From Terebella lapidaria (taxonomy: Eukaryota > Annelida > Polychaeta > Terebellida > Terebellidae): DNA of 64,000 bases. The position numbers and the translations under genes were made by a program. Within the stretch, counting starts at the first letter, position 1, and every line of letters begins with the position of its first letter. Below the pieces are notes generated by a model, which did not search any database, was not told where the DNA came from, and saw only the letters and a program-made list of their open reading frames with translations. Shown piece after piece: positions 20,739-33,000 of this stretch. The stretch spans positions 55,324,451 to 55,388,450 of the forward strand of contig OX424556.1 of NCBI GenBank assembly GCA_949152475.1. Reading direction: 5' to 3'.

Positions 20739-23700
20739 AATAATTTAAGAGCCCTTATTGCATTTGAACTGGAGTGTTAGTGCATAATTGGTATTCAGAC
20801 ATGGGACAACATGCTCTAACTCTAACCCAGGGCAGTGTATAATCTTGTTTCCTATGCATCCGGTATAGATACTATTGTTATAGAAAATGAGTAGAATCTA
20901 CCACGATAATTCTCCGATTAGTGAGCGGTAATTACATTACGCCAATAGCAGCAAACCACTTAGTTTCATGTGGTCTAACGATCACTAATTCGACAATCAA
21001 ACGATAGCACACGAACACCCTAACAGAGCAGAGTAGAACAGACAGCATCACCAGCGCCATGGCGAACACATCTACCAAACTTCATTGATATTTTCATGGC
21101 AATTCTTTTTTTTTTGTAGCATGGCAATCGAGGTTAAATTAGTGAAGCTACAAAATCAACTGGTATGTTGTCTATATGCTCGTCCATATGTTCGTCATGC
21201 TTCTACAAAACCTCTCTTATACAGCATTTTTAACCAATTTCCCATAATATGTACCTAAAATATATTTTTTTTACAAAGTGTAATAAATATCTAAGACGCC
21301 TTCTGTCTAAATTACACCAAAGAACCATCCATCCTTCAATCAGACATCGTCAATTTCTGTGAATTGCTGCATAGGACAGATCCCCGAAATAACAGCGATC
21401 ATGTAATAGCTTGTCTGTCATCACCGACATGGGAATCTCATCAAATAGCAGATCATGCTTCTTCAAATCACTAGGCTTTGGTCTTGTCTTCCAAGAAATA
21501 GTTCCTCTTTACGTAATCGTGTATTGATTTTCTAATCCTGATTATAAGCCGATACCAAGCAGATAACCATGTTCTAGCCATTATGTCTAATGGATGTCGG
21601 TCTCTCATGTACCAGGATCAGGCTTATAAATATTACATGGTAACTTTCGAAATTATGCACAACCTGGTCTATTTCAGATCTGGTATATACTTTTACCCGG
21701 TGATACTGTGTGATGCTATCGTGATTTAATATGCTGTCAAGCATAGGAGGACTGTGACAGATCGGACACAAGTGGGCCATAATACAACAATGTACTTTTA
21801 CACTGATATGGTAATTGAAATCATCGTGTGCATGCATGTTTCAGAAGATTGTGGCCTTGAGGACCACGCAAGCTAACGTAGCTGTAGTTAGTGTATTCCA
21901 GACAGATTCAGAGATTGCTACAAGTGTTTATTTGTTGCGGAAATGCAGCTAGTGTTGAGATATTACACAAATCCCAAAGATTGTTTCCTGAGACTACAAG
22001 TACCGGTATCCAAAAATTTAGGACGACATCTTATCTGTCATAATGACTACATAACACGTGTCTTATGAATACATGACACGAATATGATATCAAGCCAATA
22101 TGGCACTAAATTTATATAGAAGGCAACATTCTATTCACACTTGCCCTCCCAATATCGATGTATCGACGATATCATTATTTTAATAACAATATAAGCAGCA
22201 CGAGTTCAAATGAAATGAATAATAATCGTTTGTGGTCATTTGACCAATCGGGTGCTGATTTCTGTTACTTCATTATTAATATATCATATTGAAGAAGTGA
22301 CAAGGAATGAAACTAACTACCAAGTGAGCATGTATCACTAAGCGTTTATCCACTAGGTGTACTATATGGACACAGTACATGTAAAACATAAATCATGTTT
22401 AATTTGATCACATCGAGCTGTTTTAACGTATGTTTGGTATGCAGAGAGGAATAAATCTTTGAATGACAGAGATTTGCTTGAAATCCTAAGTAAACAATTT
22501 AATTTCAGTCCATATGAGCAAACGATTCTGCAGGGTGTTACAAGATGAGCAGTATTTAAGACACATCTATTTCTGAGAAGATTACAATATGGAAATAAAT
22601 CAATCCTGGGCTCAGTGATATCCGCATCAACAGTGTAATTCACCGAGTCAAAGCTATAAATAAGATAGAAGTAGAAATGTATGTGTGCTTCACGCACACA
22701 TACCCCTTGATAGAGTATTATCTCATACTGTCACTGCAATTATTTACGAGAGGTTTGTGTAAATCAACGTAGTTGATCTAAACAATCGAATTATCTAAAC
22801 AATATATCACCGCCTTTCAAATATACATACATAATCCGGTGTTGCAATGTTCAACGGTTTCGAACCCAGGTCTTAATTTGTATCATGTGTACACCTCAAC
22901 AAACATGCAGCTCATATAAATTGGAAAGGTCCGCATGTTCTTGTCAGAAAAACTATAAATCCTGCAACACACTGGAAGTAAAAAATATATCATCAACAAA
23001 TAATAACAGAGCATACAGTCGCATCATAAGCCCCGCCAGGCACGTCAACAGAAAGGAGGACAATTCATTCCTTGTGTGTGCAGTGCATCTAATGTCTAAT
23101 ATTTTGTTCAATCGTCTTCAATTAGGTTATTTTTGCTTGGCAAAATTATTTATACTCACAATCTTCCAAATCAAAATTATAGATATTATATAATTGATGT
23201 CACATACTAACAAACAATGTATAATTATGCAAACAAAATGCCAATATATCGTTGCCATGTTTGTTTGCAAGATGGGAAATCATCATCATATTACTGGCTG
23301 GGCATTATTTTTCAATAAGTTCCATACATAAATATGTAGATCATTATTTTAGGGGATAAATTGTCAGAGTGCAATTGAAACACTGAGAGAAAACTCATGT
23401 TAATTTGGATAGATGTTTTGGACAAAGCACATATACATTTGTCTCCATCCATTTGTTGCTAGCGACTGCAATACTTTACGTTCCGTGTTTCATGGCACTG
23501 ACATGGTTCCTCATCTCACTAAATCTTGGCGGGCCTCATCGTAATCAAACCTTACTATTGCAACGAGCAATACGCTTAGGTGTTTGAAAGAGGATGCTGA
23601 AGACCATCACGATATATCGGTAATACCATGCTACAACTTAGGGAATGTTGCAATACACCTTTATACATATATAAATATGAAATTTACTGTGCACATAAAA

Positions 23701-24900
23701 AGTGTATTAGTTGTTTATATGAATATGGTAATATGTAAAATTATGGTATTTTTATTGCATGTTGTATTTAAGGTAGTCCGATCCAAACTGTGAGGGAGGG
23801 GGTCAAAGATTTTTTATGATAAATAACTGTATCAACATATTCTAGAGCTTCAAAATGACATATTTTATAGAGTAACTGATCAGCATCATAAAACTAAATT
23901 GGGGGTCAGCACATCCGTTCATATAGAAAACACGATGCAAGATGTGAATATGGACCAAAAAAATGTGCAAATATGCCATAATTTATGTCATTTTAGGTAA
24001 TGTTTTGTGATTTTTATCGAATATGTCAAAAAAACAGCACAGTGATCCCCTATTTTCTTTTCAGTATTAGGATGCTCATCAGTTACTCTATAAAATAGGT
24101 CATTTTGGAGAGATATCATTTATTTTAAATTTTGACTCTTCGTTACCTCAATGTTTGTAGCGGAGTATGTAAAGTGCATGTAAACTTGCTGATGATAATA
24201 ACTCATCGAAAATCAATCGACAGTACATGACGATGACAATTTGAGTTGAGGTATGTTTGACGTAAGATTCCCCAAATATTAATAACGAATCAACATTATT
24301 CTTAAATGTTGATCTACTGGAAATGATCGTATGTATTTTTGTCATAAACAATTGAAAACTACAGCAAAAATATGGTATTTCCAAAGCAGGTTATTTGCAT
24401 TTCATCTATATTTGAACAAGGTGGTAATTTTGTAAGAAAAGCTGGCTGACAATACCTTATAAGGTTTACTGGTTTAAAAGGCAAGTTTCCTGTCCCATCA
24501 ACTTCAGACGTAGAATGTCCCGTTTGGACCATTAAAGTACGAAAACGACATACAGCCGAAGATGAACATTTCTCAGATACCACGAGGACACCCAAATATG
24601 TCTCCATAGAGTAATTACCTCTTCACGCCCACCATCTAAATTTGTTTCACGAAGACAAATTGCTGGTCCTCGCTGGACCACCAGCAACAACAATATACCT
24701 GATATAGTAAATGTACTTAGCTTGTACCTCTCGTGGAACGCCTCTGTATAATACTTGACAATGACACACTTTAATCTGTCATAGTACGATTCCCCTATAT
24801 GTCCTATATTTTCTGATGCAAGAATATTTATCCAAGAGTATTTTTCTGCATCAGCCAAAAAACACGTTTCAGGTCAGAAGTGAACTCGACAGTTGGCACC
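20739..24900. repeat. Large repeat, copy C
   Basis: The least interrupted copy: it lacks the TIR element (site near 21578), the 4.5-kb block (near 22057), the 1.0-kb block (near 23190) and the LINE (near 23645) found in A. It carries one insertion of its own (23773-24166). From about 24600 the match to A (18060-18200) is weak but recognisable. A minus-strand frame at 21837-21574 contains CPICHSPPMLDSILNHDSI; its equivalent in A reads almost the same. Whether this reflects coding or simply recent duplication cannot be told here. Confidence 0.85.
23773..24166. mobile_element. Foldback/MITE-like insertion in copy C
   Basis: About 390 bp absent from copy A, where GTTGTATATAAG continues directly into TGAATGTACATC (near 17480). 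It has imperfect inverted ends (AGTCCGATCCAAACTGTGAG versus CTCCGCTACAAACATTGAGG) and long internal inverted arms: AAAATGACATATTTTATAGA at about 23853 against TCTATAAAATAGGTCATTTT at about 24086. No coding capacity. Confidence 0.7.
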
Positions 24901-25260
24901 CGAGGTCATTCAAGTTCCAGAACACGACAAAATATGACATATGTCTTTCTCTATTATATGATATAGCATGAGCTCCATTCATGGCCGTTTTGAATGAAGG
25001 GTCCAACTGACACATTCCAGTTCAGAAATGACCTTCAGATTTACAGATAAGGGTCATCTGAGGTCAACTTCAAAACTACCAACAAATTCACAACATATGA
25101 CATCCTATGTGCTCATAATACATATTTCGGTGTAAAAGTGACCTTCATATTCATCACTCAAGGTCATATGAGGTAAATTGCAAGGTCGACAAAACATATT
25201 TTTTTCATATATGACTTCCTATATACTGATAATACATATCCAAGTTGTATTTATAAGCGT
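24895..25260. repeat. Short tandem repeat of about 110 bp
   Basis: Two to three diverged units recognisable from GACCTTCAGATT and GACCTTCATATT (25031 and 25141) followed by AAGGTCAT-TGAGGT. Related in style to the larger AGGTCA-rich array at 26520-27760. Confidence 0.6.
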
Positions 25261-26519
25261 TTGTTTCCATGGGGCAATTTGTGCATTTTGAGCCGTTTGA
25301 GCCGACATTGACCATTTCAAGGCATTTTGTTTTTATACACAAGATAAACAGTTCACAGTGTCATGCATACGTGAAACTAAATGTCAAGACATCGATATCG
25401 GTATTTTTGGCCCTACATTTCAAGCGATTCAAAGCATTCCATCTTATATATCTATGTCTTGAAAGGTCGTACCAAATTAAAGATAAATTTTTTTAACAAA
25501 ATTTTTTAAAACGGTCTTCAACTCCAAGATTTGACATTTTTGTTAAAATGCAAAAATATACATTTTTCCCAAATACTTCCCTCTACGATTTGACTATAAA
25601 CTCTAAACACAGGACCAAGGGTGCTGTAGCTTACCGGCAATCATGAGAAATGCGGAGTATGTATTGATTTTCCAACATATAAATTGTTACACTGATCTTA
25701 AACTCTATTGTCAAAACATGTTCGTAAATGTTGCTGGAAACACATTTTCTGTATGGACTATAATACGGAATCAAGTGACATCTTGAAATATTTTGTTGTT
25801 GTAAATGACATATATTCACAGACCGACGAATCAAAAGCAACAAAACTTTTACACATCACAAAGGTACACTTCATAAAGGTAGAATCTTATGTATTTTGAG
25901 GAAAATTGCCTGAATAGGTTTTGAGAAAATGGTCACCAAAGACAAAAATCATTGTTTCTTTTGACAAAAAGGGCGTTTTGACCTTTCAAGGTCATTGGAG
26001 TACATATTCAAGGTCATCATTCAAACCGCAATATATGATTTCCCATTTGAATGTGCTAATACTTACGCTCTATCTTGAAGTGTTCTAGGAGTTTACCCTG
26101 CAAAGCTCCTATTATGAAGGAAAAATTGGGTGAAATCTAAAAAATTTAGTCCCAACAAATTTTCAATGGCCAAAAAAATATATTTTTTTTGCTGGAAATG
26201 GCTCAAAACGAATAGACTTAATGTGGGACAAAAAAATTTTTTTCACCGACCCGTCAAATAATCAATTGGCCGCCACACGCACACCGGCGATTCAAGGGCA
26301 ACGAAACTTGAATCGCCGGTCATACTTCATACACGTCATAGAGATACATGAGAGGAATGTTTGAAACAAAAATCTCAAAACAGATCAGACAGTTTTCGAG
26401 GAAATGGCCATCAAAGTCCAAAATTGGCAATTTTTCGTCAAAAACGGCCGCCAAATCGGCAAAAACGATTCAATCAAAAAATTAGCCCAAGGGCTAAGAA
26501 AGGTTCCGGACAATTATAT

Positions 26520-27760
26520 TTTAGATATTAGCCTTTTGTCTCATGACCTTGAAAATAAGGTCATTGGTCAATTCGAGGTCACGAGAATATTCAGCATATA
26601 TCATTTGGAGTTTGACCACAATTGATTCCCAAGCTGTAAAGTTGATAATAAGTGGGATATTAGCCATTTGTGATCTGACCTTGAAAATGAGGTCAGAAAT
26701 CAAGTTCAAGGTCATGAAAATATTCAGCATATATCATTTCCTTGATGTTCACAGTTGACTACTAAGCGGTAAAGTCGATAATAAGTTAGTCCTGTGACCT
26801 GTGACCTTGAAATTTAGGTCAAATGTCAAATCAAGGTCATGAGAATAATCTGCATATATATTTTCCTATATGTTCATAGTTGATAATAATAATATAATAC
26901 TAATCAGATTTATTTAACGACGGTTCATGATAATAGGCAATTCTGACTGTCTTCCCCATCCAATTTAGGGTGACAATTTAGAATTCGGAAAGCACATTCG
27001 AATGGAGAAACCTTTGCTTTGCCAGGATGATAACTCCACCTACTTTGTGCCAGTGACGGGGATCGAACCCACGTCACCTACCACCTCTGAGCGTCATTGC
27101 TTCAAGAGCCACCGGTCCGATCCACTCGACCACAGAGGCGGTTAAAGTGGTTAATTGATTCCTTAATTGAGCAGTTAATTTGAGGCGGTTAATTGATTCC
27201 TAAGCTGTAAAGTCGATAAAAAGCGAGATAGTAGCCATTTCGTCCTGTGACCTTGAAAATGAGGTCAAAGGTTGAATACAAGGTCTCAAGAATATTCAGT
27301 ATATATCATTTCCTATATGTACACAATTGATTCCTAATCTGTAAAGTCAATGATAAGCGAGATATTACCCATTTTGTTCTTTGACTTTGAAAATGAGGTC
27401 CAAGGTCAAGGCCATGAGAATATTCAGTATACATCATTCCCTATATGTGCACAATTGATTCCTAAGCTGTAAAGTCGATAATAAGCGAGATATTAGCCAT
27501 GTTGTGCTTTGACCTTGAAAATGAGGTCGAATGTCCAATTCGAGGTCATCAAAATATTCGGACTATATAATTTCCTATATGTGCACAATTGATTCCCAAG
27601 CTGTAAAGTCGATAATAAGCGAGATATTAGCCATTTTGTGCTCTGACCTTGAAAATCAGGTCAAAGGTCAAATTCAAGGTCATGACAATTATCAGCATAT
27701 ATCATTCCCTATGTGTCCACAATTGATTCCTGGTCTCTAATCTCAATATTAAGTGAGATA
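26520..27760. repeat. About 120-bp satellite rich in AGGTCA motifs
   Basis: Some eight units, recognisable from GCTGTAAAGTCGATAATAAG, GATATTAGCCATTTTGT, TGACCTTGAAAATGAGGTCA and TCAAGGTCATGA. The array is interrupted at 26881-27141 by a SINE. The recurring TGACCT-N8-AGGTCA arrangement is an everted repeat of nuclear-receptor half-sites. One unit (27658-27670) holds AGGTCAAAGGTCA, a perfect DR1. Confidence 0.85.
26881..27141 (-). mobile_element. tRNA-derived SINE
   Basis: Read on the minus strand, it starts CCGCCTCTGTGGTCGAGTGG. This contains an A box (TGGTCGAGTGG, 27122-27132), followed about 60 bp on by a perfect B box GGTTCGATCC (about 27060-27070), the internal RNA polymerase III promoter of a tRNA-like head. 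The body of about 150 bp ends in TCGTTAAATAAATCTGATTA and an AT-rich (TTA)n-like tail. The 3' tail resembles that of the LINE fragment at 43385-43956 (ACGTTAAATAAAGTTTTATC), so a CR1/L2-like LINE probably supplies its reverse transcriptase. It is inserted in the 120-bp satellite. Target duplication not clear. Confidence 0.88.
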
Positions 27761-28060
27761 TTAGGCATGTCCAAATATAAAGCATAGGAGTATTTAACAT
27801 GGGAAAGTCCCATTTGGGGCCAGTCGAGAAAATGAAAATGGCCGTCACACACAGACCGGCGATTCAGGGGCAACGAAACTTATACACATCACAGAGGTAT
27901 ATGAGGGTAATCTTTTGAAACAAACATCTCAAAACTGTCTCAACAGTTTTTGATGAAATGGCCACCAAAGTCAGAAATCGACCGTTTTTCGTCGAAAATG
28001 GCCGCCATTTTGAAAAAAATGCGAAAATCCAAAAAGAAAAAAATAACCCCTTTTCAAAAC

Positions 28061-29323
28061 AATTTTTCGGCATTTTTGTCCAAAAAACGCATCGCCATGC
28101 CAATAGGTTATCGGACCATAAGTCCGGTAGCCTAAAAATTAAAGTCATAGTAGCAAGGTACCATTATATGGTTTTATTCCTGTTCACATGAAGACATTGT
28201 GGACATTTGGTGATGAAAATGGTGTTCGCGTTAGTTGGTAACTAATAACAGCGACATATAATGGAGTATATTGGGCCAGTATTACGATCGCATTCTGCAG
28301 CCGATGAAAGAAATATCGTGACGTCAGTTGAGGCAGAATGTGCTTTGATGGCTCGCCGAAAACGTAAAATACGTAATTTGGTGGCCAGCTCAAAGAAGGG
28401 AAAGTCACTTCAAAATGCATGCGATTCAACAGAAAACATGCAAAAACCAGCAAATACTGGACATCTTGCAGTTCAACAAACTTCCGTTCTGGGGGAAAAA
28501 TAGTGCTGATTCTAAATATCAGACAAAAAATGCTGTATTTCTGCCATCTCACCCCTTCACTTGGATTGTCAAACATACATCAGGGGAATGAATATGCGAC
28601 ATGCATTTTATCTTGCTGGCTACATGTACTTTTAAGTCTGCCTCAACTGACGTCACAAACCACGTGACCCACACTAAAATCAGGATCAAAATCTTCGGCA
28701 ATTTACGGAAGGAGTGCCTATTTGGTTCAATATCTCGAAACCCATTGATTGTATTTGTAAAATTCGTCCGTATTTATTGAAAACTATTCATAATAGACTA
28801 GATGACAAGCACTTTCATCGGCATGCTACTAGGTCTTAAAAAAAACGTCTTTAGATATTGGCCTAAGATATGTTCTGACATATGCTCTGTCTTATTCTTG
28901 TCATCATCGACAGTGGGCGTCCCACGTGTACCTACATCACTAGTACATTTTCACGCAGAACACTTTCTGAAGCAGTGTACTTTTAATACATGGACCAGGT
29001 AATTTTGGTTCAATTTCATATTTTGTGTTATTTCAGAAATTGCTCTGATCATATTAAACACCCCACAATAGATTATATTAGTATCACAGTTTACTGCCGT
29101 CGTCGAGTGGAATGCATAATTCAATCAGAGAAATCCGTGAATATTTTTAGAACTTATAAAACTTATTGTTTTAATTGCATTGTTCAAGCTCGTGTATGTC
29201 CAGCAGCAGTGAATGGTCCGATAGTTTACAGAATCATGAAATTTGAATACGGTAATAGGAAAGTAACCCTTCCTAATCACATTACATAGAAGTAATACAT
29301 GCAGTCTTCAACATTATTAAATA
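28061..29323. other. Unassigned region upstream of the BEL element
   Basis: No recognised domain. The plus-strand frame 28261-28503 encodes 80 residues with a basic stretch ARRKRKIRNLVASSKKGK, and 28990-29289 encodes 99 residues with several Cys; neither resembles a family I know. Nothing firm can be called. Confidence 0.35.
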
Positions 29324-29328
29324 TATAC

Positions 29329-29979
29329 TGTATTGGCCATATGTCACATCATATAATTTACATGTCTGCACCTTTAGTTGTCAGTCGGTGTTTACTGATT
29401 TTTTGGTTGTTGTTTACATTGCAGCGTGATGGCGAGATTCATGAGACTTGTTGGCCGAAAAAAATTACATGTTTATACAGGTGTTAAGAGTTGGTTAGTA
29501 CATATAAATATTACTAGTATTCCTTTCAGATAGTGGTCTCCCAAATTCCCATATTTTTTGTGGCCTTCAGCTAGATTTTTTCCCGGTATTTTAGTGTTAA
29601 AGTAGGGGTTTTTTTTTCGTACATTTACATGCGGTTGCTCTCGCATGTCCACTGCCGTCACGCATGATTTACCCGCTGGTGTATGCATTACGCTAGCAAT
29701 TACAAGTCCAAGGCTTACACTGGCCGGTAGTCATCTGTGGCGTGGTGGACATCGCGTGTAGTGTTTGAATAGTTGTAGGTTGTCCCAAATCATATTATAC
29801 TAACATTTCATATATATGTATATATTTACCAATACAGTCACAAATATAATACAGTTATTGCTTTGATCAAATACATGTCCAAACAGGTCGGTAAATTGAA
29901 TTAATTTTGTATTTTTACAGTTTATCGCTGCTACAAGGGATTTTGTGAATAAACACCTTAACTAATCTCGTCGATTACA
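29329..29979 (+). repeat. 5' LTR of BEL/Pao element
   Basis: Begins TGTATTGGCCATATGTCACA and ends CTCGTCGATTACA. Pairs with 35891-36542. Confidence 0.95.
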
Positions 29980-30030
29980 TCATAAACAACTCATCTTACA
30001 AGTCATCACAACTCCATTGAAAAGAAAACT

Positions 30031-33000
30031 ATGGCTCAAACAGACAGTGACATGCAAGTACAAGTAGAAGTACATGACGAACTGGGTCCCCGTGAGCGGA
30101 AGTTAACAGCTAAAGGGCTCGAGTACACAATTACAACAAAGAAAAAAAGACTGCATCAGATATCCACCAATATTGAGAAAACTTCAGCCATATTACAAGA
30201 GATGATGGACATGAATGTCACTGGCGATGTTTCTCAGGAGCGTGTTGTATACAAGAAGTGGATTTCCCTATATAGCCAATTTCTTGATGTTGACAATGAA
30301 TTCCGTCTACTGTTGCCAGAAGATGACATCACAGAATATGAAGATAACTGGTTTAGGGTTCGTGATGAAGTTATGAAAGATTTCAGAAACAATGCTGAAA
30401 AATGGTTCAAGATTAAGGACACTGAGGCCTTTGAGGCAGTTCGGGATGACATTTCTATAACATCAAGATATTCCAAAAGTTCGACTGCTTCAGCCAAGAT
30501 AAAAGAAGAAGAGAAACAAGCCGAACTTAGAATCAAATCTGAAATGCTGAAGAAGAAAAGAGCACTGGAGGAAGAGCAATTGAGATTGAAATTGAAAGCA
30601 GAAGAAATACAGCTTGAAGAGGAGATGGCAATATCTGAGGCAAAATGTAAAGTTCTCAGTCAGGCAGATGACAAAACTTCAGTAAAAATATCCAACAGAG
30701 GTGACGATTCTGTGATGGCGGTTGTGCGTCACCTAACCAAACCACCAGCTGAACTACAGAAATTTCATGGTGAACCTCTGCAATATCACCGCTTCATGAA
30801 GCAATTTCGAAGCAAAGTCGTTGCAAACTGTGATGATCCAGAAGAGCGAATGAATTATCTGGAGCAATACACATCTGGAGATGCCAATAAAATAGTAGTT
30901 GGTTTATCCTACCTTGATGCCAAGAAGGGATATCAAGCGGCTCTGGACGAATTTGAAAGAAGATATGGCGACCAAGAAGTAATCGTCAATGCTTTCATAA
31001 ATAAGGCACTGTCCTGGGCACCTATCAAGATGGACGACCCGAAAGAACTTGACAAATATGCGACGTTCCTCATGGAATGTGAAAATGCCGTGAATAGCAT
31101 GGAAGCTGTTAATGTACTGGAATTTTCGGAGAACCTAAAGAGAATTGTCGGGAAGCTTCCAGTGGCCCTGCATGATAAATGGCGCAGTACAATATTCCAG
31201 ATCAAGGAAGCTGGTGGAAGAGTCAAGTTTGAGGATCTGGTGAAGTTTGTCAGAAGAGAAGCTACCAAGGCAAATGACCCCATGTTTGGTAGAGATGCCA
31301 TGAAACCAGAACAAATCAAGAAGAACTCTACATATTCACAGGGCAACAGATCATCACAAAAGAGCAAAAATAGTTTTGCCACCAGTATCGATGTGTCCTC
31401 TAAACAAGATGCATTCATAAGTCCGTGTATATACTGCAATGGTCCGCACAAGCTTGAAGCCTGTAAGACGTTATCGGCATTGCCATTTTATGACCGAACT
31501 GATGTACTTAAAGCAAAAGGAATGTGCTTTGGTTGTCTGAGAACTGGACACAACAGGAAGTTTTGTAAGCACAAAGCTACATGCAGTTCCTGTCAAGGTA
31601 GACATCCATCCATTCTTCATGTAGATGGCAGAATTCCTCCAAGAACTGAAGTCAAGCAATCAAATCCTGCCATGGACGTTCCACGAGCTGACTCTACTAC
31701 AAGCAATTCAGTAGGTGCCCTGAGTGTCAGTTCCCACATGGGGGCTGGTGATGCAGCAGAAGTCAAAATGGCCATAGTTCCAGTAAAGGTGCAGCTTCGC
31801 AACAATTCCAGAGTAATAGAGACGTATGCTTTCCTCGATCCTGGGAGCAATGTGTCATTCTGCTCGGCAAAACTGATGCACCAGTTAGGAAGCGACGGAC
31901 GACGACTGAAACTGGTGATGAACACGATGGGAGAAAGGCACAGTTTGTTCACGAATGAGGTCAAAAACCTAATGATTAGTGATCTCGATCAACAGTACAC
32001 AGTAGATTTGCCAGTACTGTACTCGAAAGACCATATCCCAGTTTTGAAACAGCACATTCCCACCATGAATGACATCAGAAGATGGCCTCACCTAGAAGGA
32101 GTACACTTACCACAGATAAATGCTGAGATAGGACTGCTCCTCGGCAATAACGTTCCTGATGCTTATAGCCCGATGGAAGTCAAAGTGGGAGCTAGTGGAT
32201 CACCACATGCTTCGAAGACTCGCATAGGATGGGTTGTATGGAATGTCATGAGAGAAGGACATTCGAACTCTGTGGTCGTGAATAGAGCTGATGTATTAGC
32301 CATCGAGAGGGCTGAAGATACCAGAAACCTTGACATTTTGTACCAGAAAAGTGTCAACATGGATTTTCCTGAGAGCAAAGTACACGAGAAGAAAGAACTG
32401 TCTCAGCATGACAAACAGTTCTTAGAGAAAATGAATGCATCCAGAGCCGTTTCTGATGGTCACTACAAATTCTGCTTGCCATTCAAGAATGACTCAGTTG
32501 CCCTACCAAACAACAAGCCTCTAGCACTTCAACGTCTGAAGGGACTGAAAAAGAAGCTTTCGGCTAACCCCAAATTCCACGAAGATTATAAACGTTTCAT
32601 GGTAACACTACTAGAGATGGGCTTTGCTGAACAAGTACCAGACAATACTCAAGAGCAAATAGGACGAACATGGTATCTGCCTCACCATGGTGTATACCAC
32701 AGACGTAAGCCAGACAAAGTGAGAGTCGTATTTGATTGCAGTGCGAGATTCCTTGGCACATCCCTGAATGATGTCCTATTGCCTGGACCTGACCTCACTA
32801 ACAACTTACTGGGTGTGCTTCTACGCTTCCGGAAGGAGCCAGTTGGGCTCATGGCAGACATCGAGAAGATGTTTTATCAAGTCAAGGTCGATGAACGAGA
32901 TCAAGATTGTCTCAGGTTTCTGTGGTGGCCAGAAGGAGAACTAAGCTCACCAGTTGCCACCTACAAGATGACTGTACATATATTTGGGGCTGTCTCTTCC

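Larger units (their letters stand above)
25790..28060. repeat. Dispersed 200-bp repeat in three copies around the array
   Basis: Three related blocks at about 25790-26000, 26275-26480 and 27840-28060 share CCGRCGATTCA, GGCAACGAAACTT and, further on, AAAATGGCCGCC. The second and third flank the 120-bp array like long direct repeats, so the intervening 1.4 kb may have moved or expanded as one unit. Confidence 0.6.
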
